Part shown: piece by piece, positions 5,472-6,176 of the stretch
Layout of the letters: the number at the start of each line of letters is the position of its first letter
Position numbering within the stretch: the first letter of the stretch is position 1
Assembly (NCBI GenBank): GCA_017743275.1
Contig: JAGHZG010000108.1
Span: 1 to 6,176, forward strand
Reading direction: 5' to 3'
DNA length: 6,176 bases
Origin: Chloroflexota bacterium
GTDB taxonomy: Bacteria > Chloroflexota > Anaerolineae > B4-G1 > DUEL01
Notes under the pieces: generated by a model
Database searches by the model: none
Seen by the model: the letters and a program-made list of their open reading frames with translations, nothing else
Told to the model about the DNA's origin: nothing
Made by a program: the position numbers and the translations under genes

Positions 5472-5503
5472 CGTGCCAGGCACTTCTGGAAGTGCCTGGC
5501 ACG
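5472..5503. repeat. Dispersed palindromic repeat, copy 3 (perfect 15-bp arms)
   Basis: A perfect inverted repeat has 15-base arms (5472-5486 and 5489-5503) around TG. The inner units GTGCCAGGCAC (5473-5483) and GTGCCTGGCAC (5492-5502) are spaced by eight bases, as in copy 1. It lies 50 bases before the beta-helix gene start and about 127 bases after the CoA-transferase stop. The outer sequences GCAGCG (5468-5473) and CGCTGC (5518-5523) are also complementary, so a larger nested structure can be drawn. Confidence 0.95.
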
Positions 5504-5509
5504 TTTGGA

Positions 5510-5521
5510 AGCGATATCGCT
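5510..5521. promoter_or_regulatory. 12-bp perfect palindrome upstream of the beta-helix gene (possible operator)
   Basis: AGCGATATCGCT is a perfect palindrome ending 32 bases before the ATG at 5554. Its size suits a dimeric repressor site, but no matching regulator or second copy is seen, and no clear promoter elements flank it. It may be chance or part of the adjacent repeat structure. Confidence 0.25.
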
Positions 5522-5553
5522 GCGTAAATCCTGTCAACCGAGAAAGGAGTGCG

Positions 5554-6135
5554 ATGAAAAGGATCGCCCGTTATCTCACTTACGCCTTTCTGGGTACAGG
5601 ACTCCTGCTGGCGGCGCTTCTGGTGCTGACCCCCCACCCCATCTCCCGCGCCGACCCCCGCGTCCTCTACGCCGCGCCGGACGGAGCGACCAGCGGGAAC
5701 TGCGACAGTTGGGCCAACGCCTGCACCCTCCAGTATGCCCTCTCCATTGCCCAGAGCGGCGACGAAATCTGGGTGAAGAAGGGCGTCCACTACCCCGGCC
5801 CAGCCGGCGACCGCACGGCCACCTTCGCCCTGAAGAACGGCGTGGCCCTCTACGGCGGCTTCGCCGGCACCGAGAGCAGCCGGGATGCGCGGAACTGGCA
5901 GGCCAACCCCACCGTCCTCAGCGGCGACATTGACCGGAACGACATCACCGACGCCAACGGCGTGGTGATGACCACGACTCACATTGTGGGAAACAACGCC
6001 TACCACGTGGTGACCGCCGGGAACGTGGACAGCACCGCCATCCTGGATGGCTTCGTCATCACCGCCGGGAAGGCCGACGGCTCCTGCTCCCGTTTTATTG
6101 ATCTTCGCCTTGCCATAGTAGCATCTTTTGTATAG
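5554..6135 (+). pseudogene. Secreted parallel beta-helix repeat protein, truncated (N-terminal part intact)
   Basis: The reading frame gives 193 residues. Residues 1-33 look like a signal peptide: a basic MKR start, a hydrophobic stretch at about 10-26 and a possible cleavage after SRA at 33. From residue 38 it matches secreted right-handed beta-helix proteins: VLYAAPDGATSG...CDSWANACTLQYALSIAQSGDEIWVKKGVHYPG, then VALYGGFAGTES, NPTVLSGDIDRND and AILDGFVITAGKADG. These are the opening coils of proteins that normally run to several hundred residues. After about residue 179 (base 6090) the family pattern stops, the DNA turns AT-rich, and the frame ends at TAG (6133-6135) with an unrelated tail (FIDLRLAIVASFV). 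The gene therefore appears broken by an insertion, or less likely by an assembly join. The ATG at 5554 has AAAGGAG (5543-5549) four bases upstream; the in-frame 5473 start would translate the palindrome and is rejected. The protein probably acts at or outside the cell surface; its ligand is unknown. Confidence 0.78.
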
Positions 6136-6176
6136 AATATATCCCACCTATCACAGGTAGGGAGGATGGTAGGATG
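6091..6176 (+). mobile_element. Suspected left end of an inserted element interrupting the beta-helix gene
   Basis: From about 6091 base composition drops sharply from GC-rich coding DNA to AT-rich sequence with no beta-helix similarity. This segment holds a promoter-like pair, a stem (TCCCACCT at 6142-6149 pairing with AGGTAGGGA at 6155-6163, one bulged A), a GGGAGG Shine-Dalgarno (6160-6165) and an ATG at 6174-6176, where the window ends. A short non-coding end with a subterminal hairpin followed closely by a gene start is compatible with an insertion sequence, possibly IS200/IS605-like. A TTGAT at 6098-6102 resembles a known target of that family (ISDra2). No transposase sequence is visible, so the type is a guess. 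An assembly chimera is the main alternative. Confidence 0.4.
6110..6138 (+). promoter_or_regulatory. Candidate sigma-70-type promoter in the AT-rich right-hand segment
   Basis: TTGCCA at 6110-6115 and TAGAAT at 6133-6138 are separated by 17 bases, close to the TTGACA/TATAAT consensus and spacing. An overlapping TATAGA at 6131 is an alternative -10 with a shorter spacer. A Shine-Dalgarno and ATG follow at 6160-6176, so this could drive the gene that starts at the window edge. Confidence 0.4.

Noticed and set aside
5380..6147. Minus-strand open frame opposite the beta-helix gene, running into the AT-rich segment
   Set aside because: It spans two repeat elements and an apparent insertion junction, and its sequence looks like antisense of coding DNA. 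The + strand has a signal peptide and beta-helix motifs.
1..6176. CRISPR array, tRNA or rRNA genes
   Set aside because: No regularly spaced identical repeats with unique spacers and no tRNA- or rRNA-like sequence was found. The three palindrome copies are far apart and irregular.

Overview
The window is GC-rich bacterial DNA (about 60% G+C or more by eye) with dense co-directional genes, all read on the + strand. The gene content is an anaerobe-type 2-oxoacid:ferredoxin oxidoreductase, an alanine dehydrogenase homologue and a family I CoA-transferase. Together with the abundant short palindromic intergenic repeats and a beta-helix secreted protein, this fits a Chloroflexota (Anaerolineae-like) genome. 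That taxonomic guess is inference from overall character, not from a marker gene.

Layout. Bases 1-716 hold the 3' part of an oxidoreductase alpha subunit gene. Bases 751-1211 hold two tiny overlapping genes (DUF4258, then DUF2283), a pair that resembles a toxin-antitoxin module and sits between the alpha and beta subunit genes. Bases 1212-1381 are a gene-free leader packed with competing GCCGA/TCGGC hairpins. The beta subunit (1382-2170) and gamma subunit (2316-2852) follow. The beta-gamma gap carries a 58-bp direct duplication of the beta gene's 3' end, wrapped around a palindromic repeat. A second, perfect copy of that repeat (2855-2887) separates gamma from the alanine dehydrogenase-family gene (2912-4018). 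That gene is followed 10 bases later by the CoA-transferase gene (4029-5345), whose Shine-Dalgarno overlaps the upstream stop codon. A 208-bp intergenic region (5346-5553) holds tandem TAGGGG-type repeats, complementary CTAACCCC repeats, a third palindromic copy and a 12-bp perfect palindrome. Finally, a secreted beta-helix protein gene starts at 5554. It loses its family character at about 6090, where the DNA abruptly becomes AT-rich, suggesting interruption by an inserted element that continues past the window.

How the genes work together (inference from families). The dehydrogenase would deaminate an amino acid to a 2-oxoacid, giving NADH. The alpha/beta/gamma oxidoreductase would decarboxylate the 2-oxoacid to an acyl-CoA, giving reduced ferredoxin. 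The CoA-transferase would move CoA from that acyl-CoA to another acid, releasing the carboxylate. The cluster therefore looks like an amino-acid oxidation or fermentation cassette. Its substrate is uncertain: the dehydrogenase keeps most alanine dehydrogenase active-site residues but lacks the lysine equivalent to K75.
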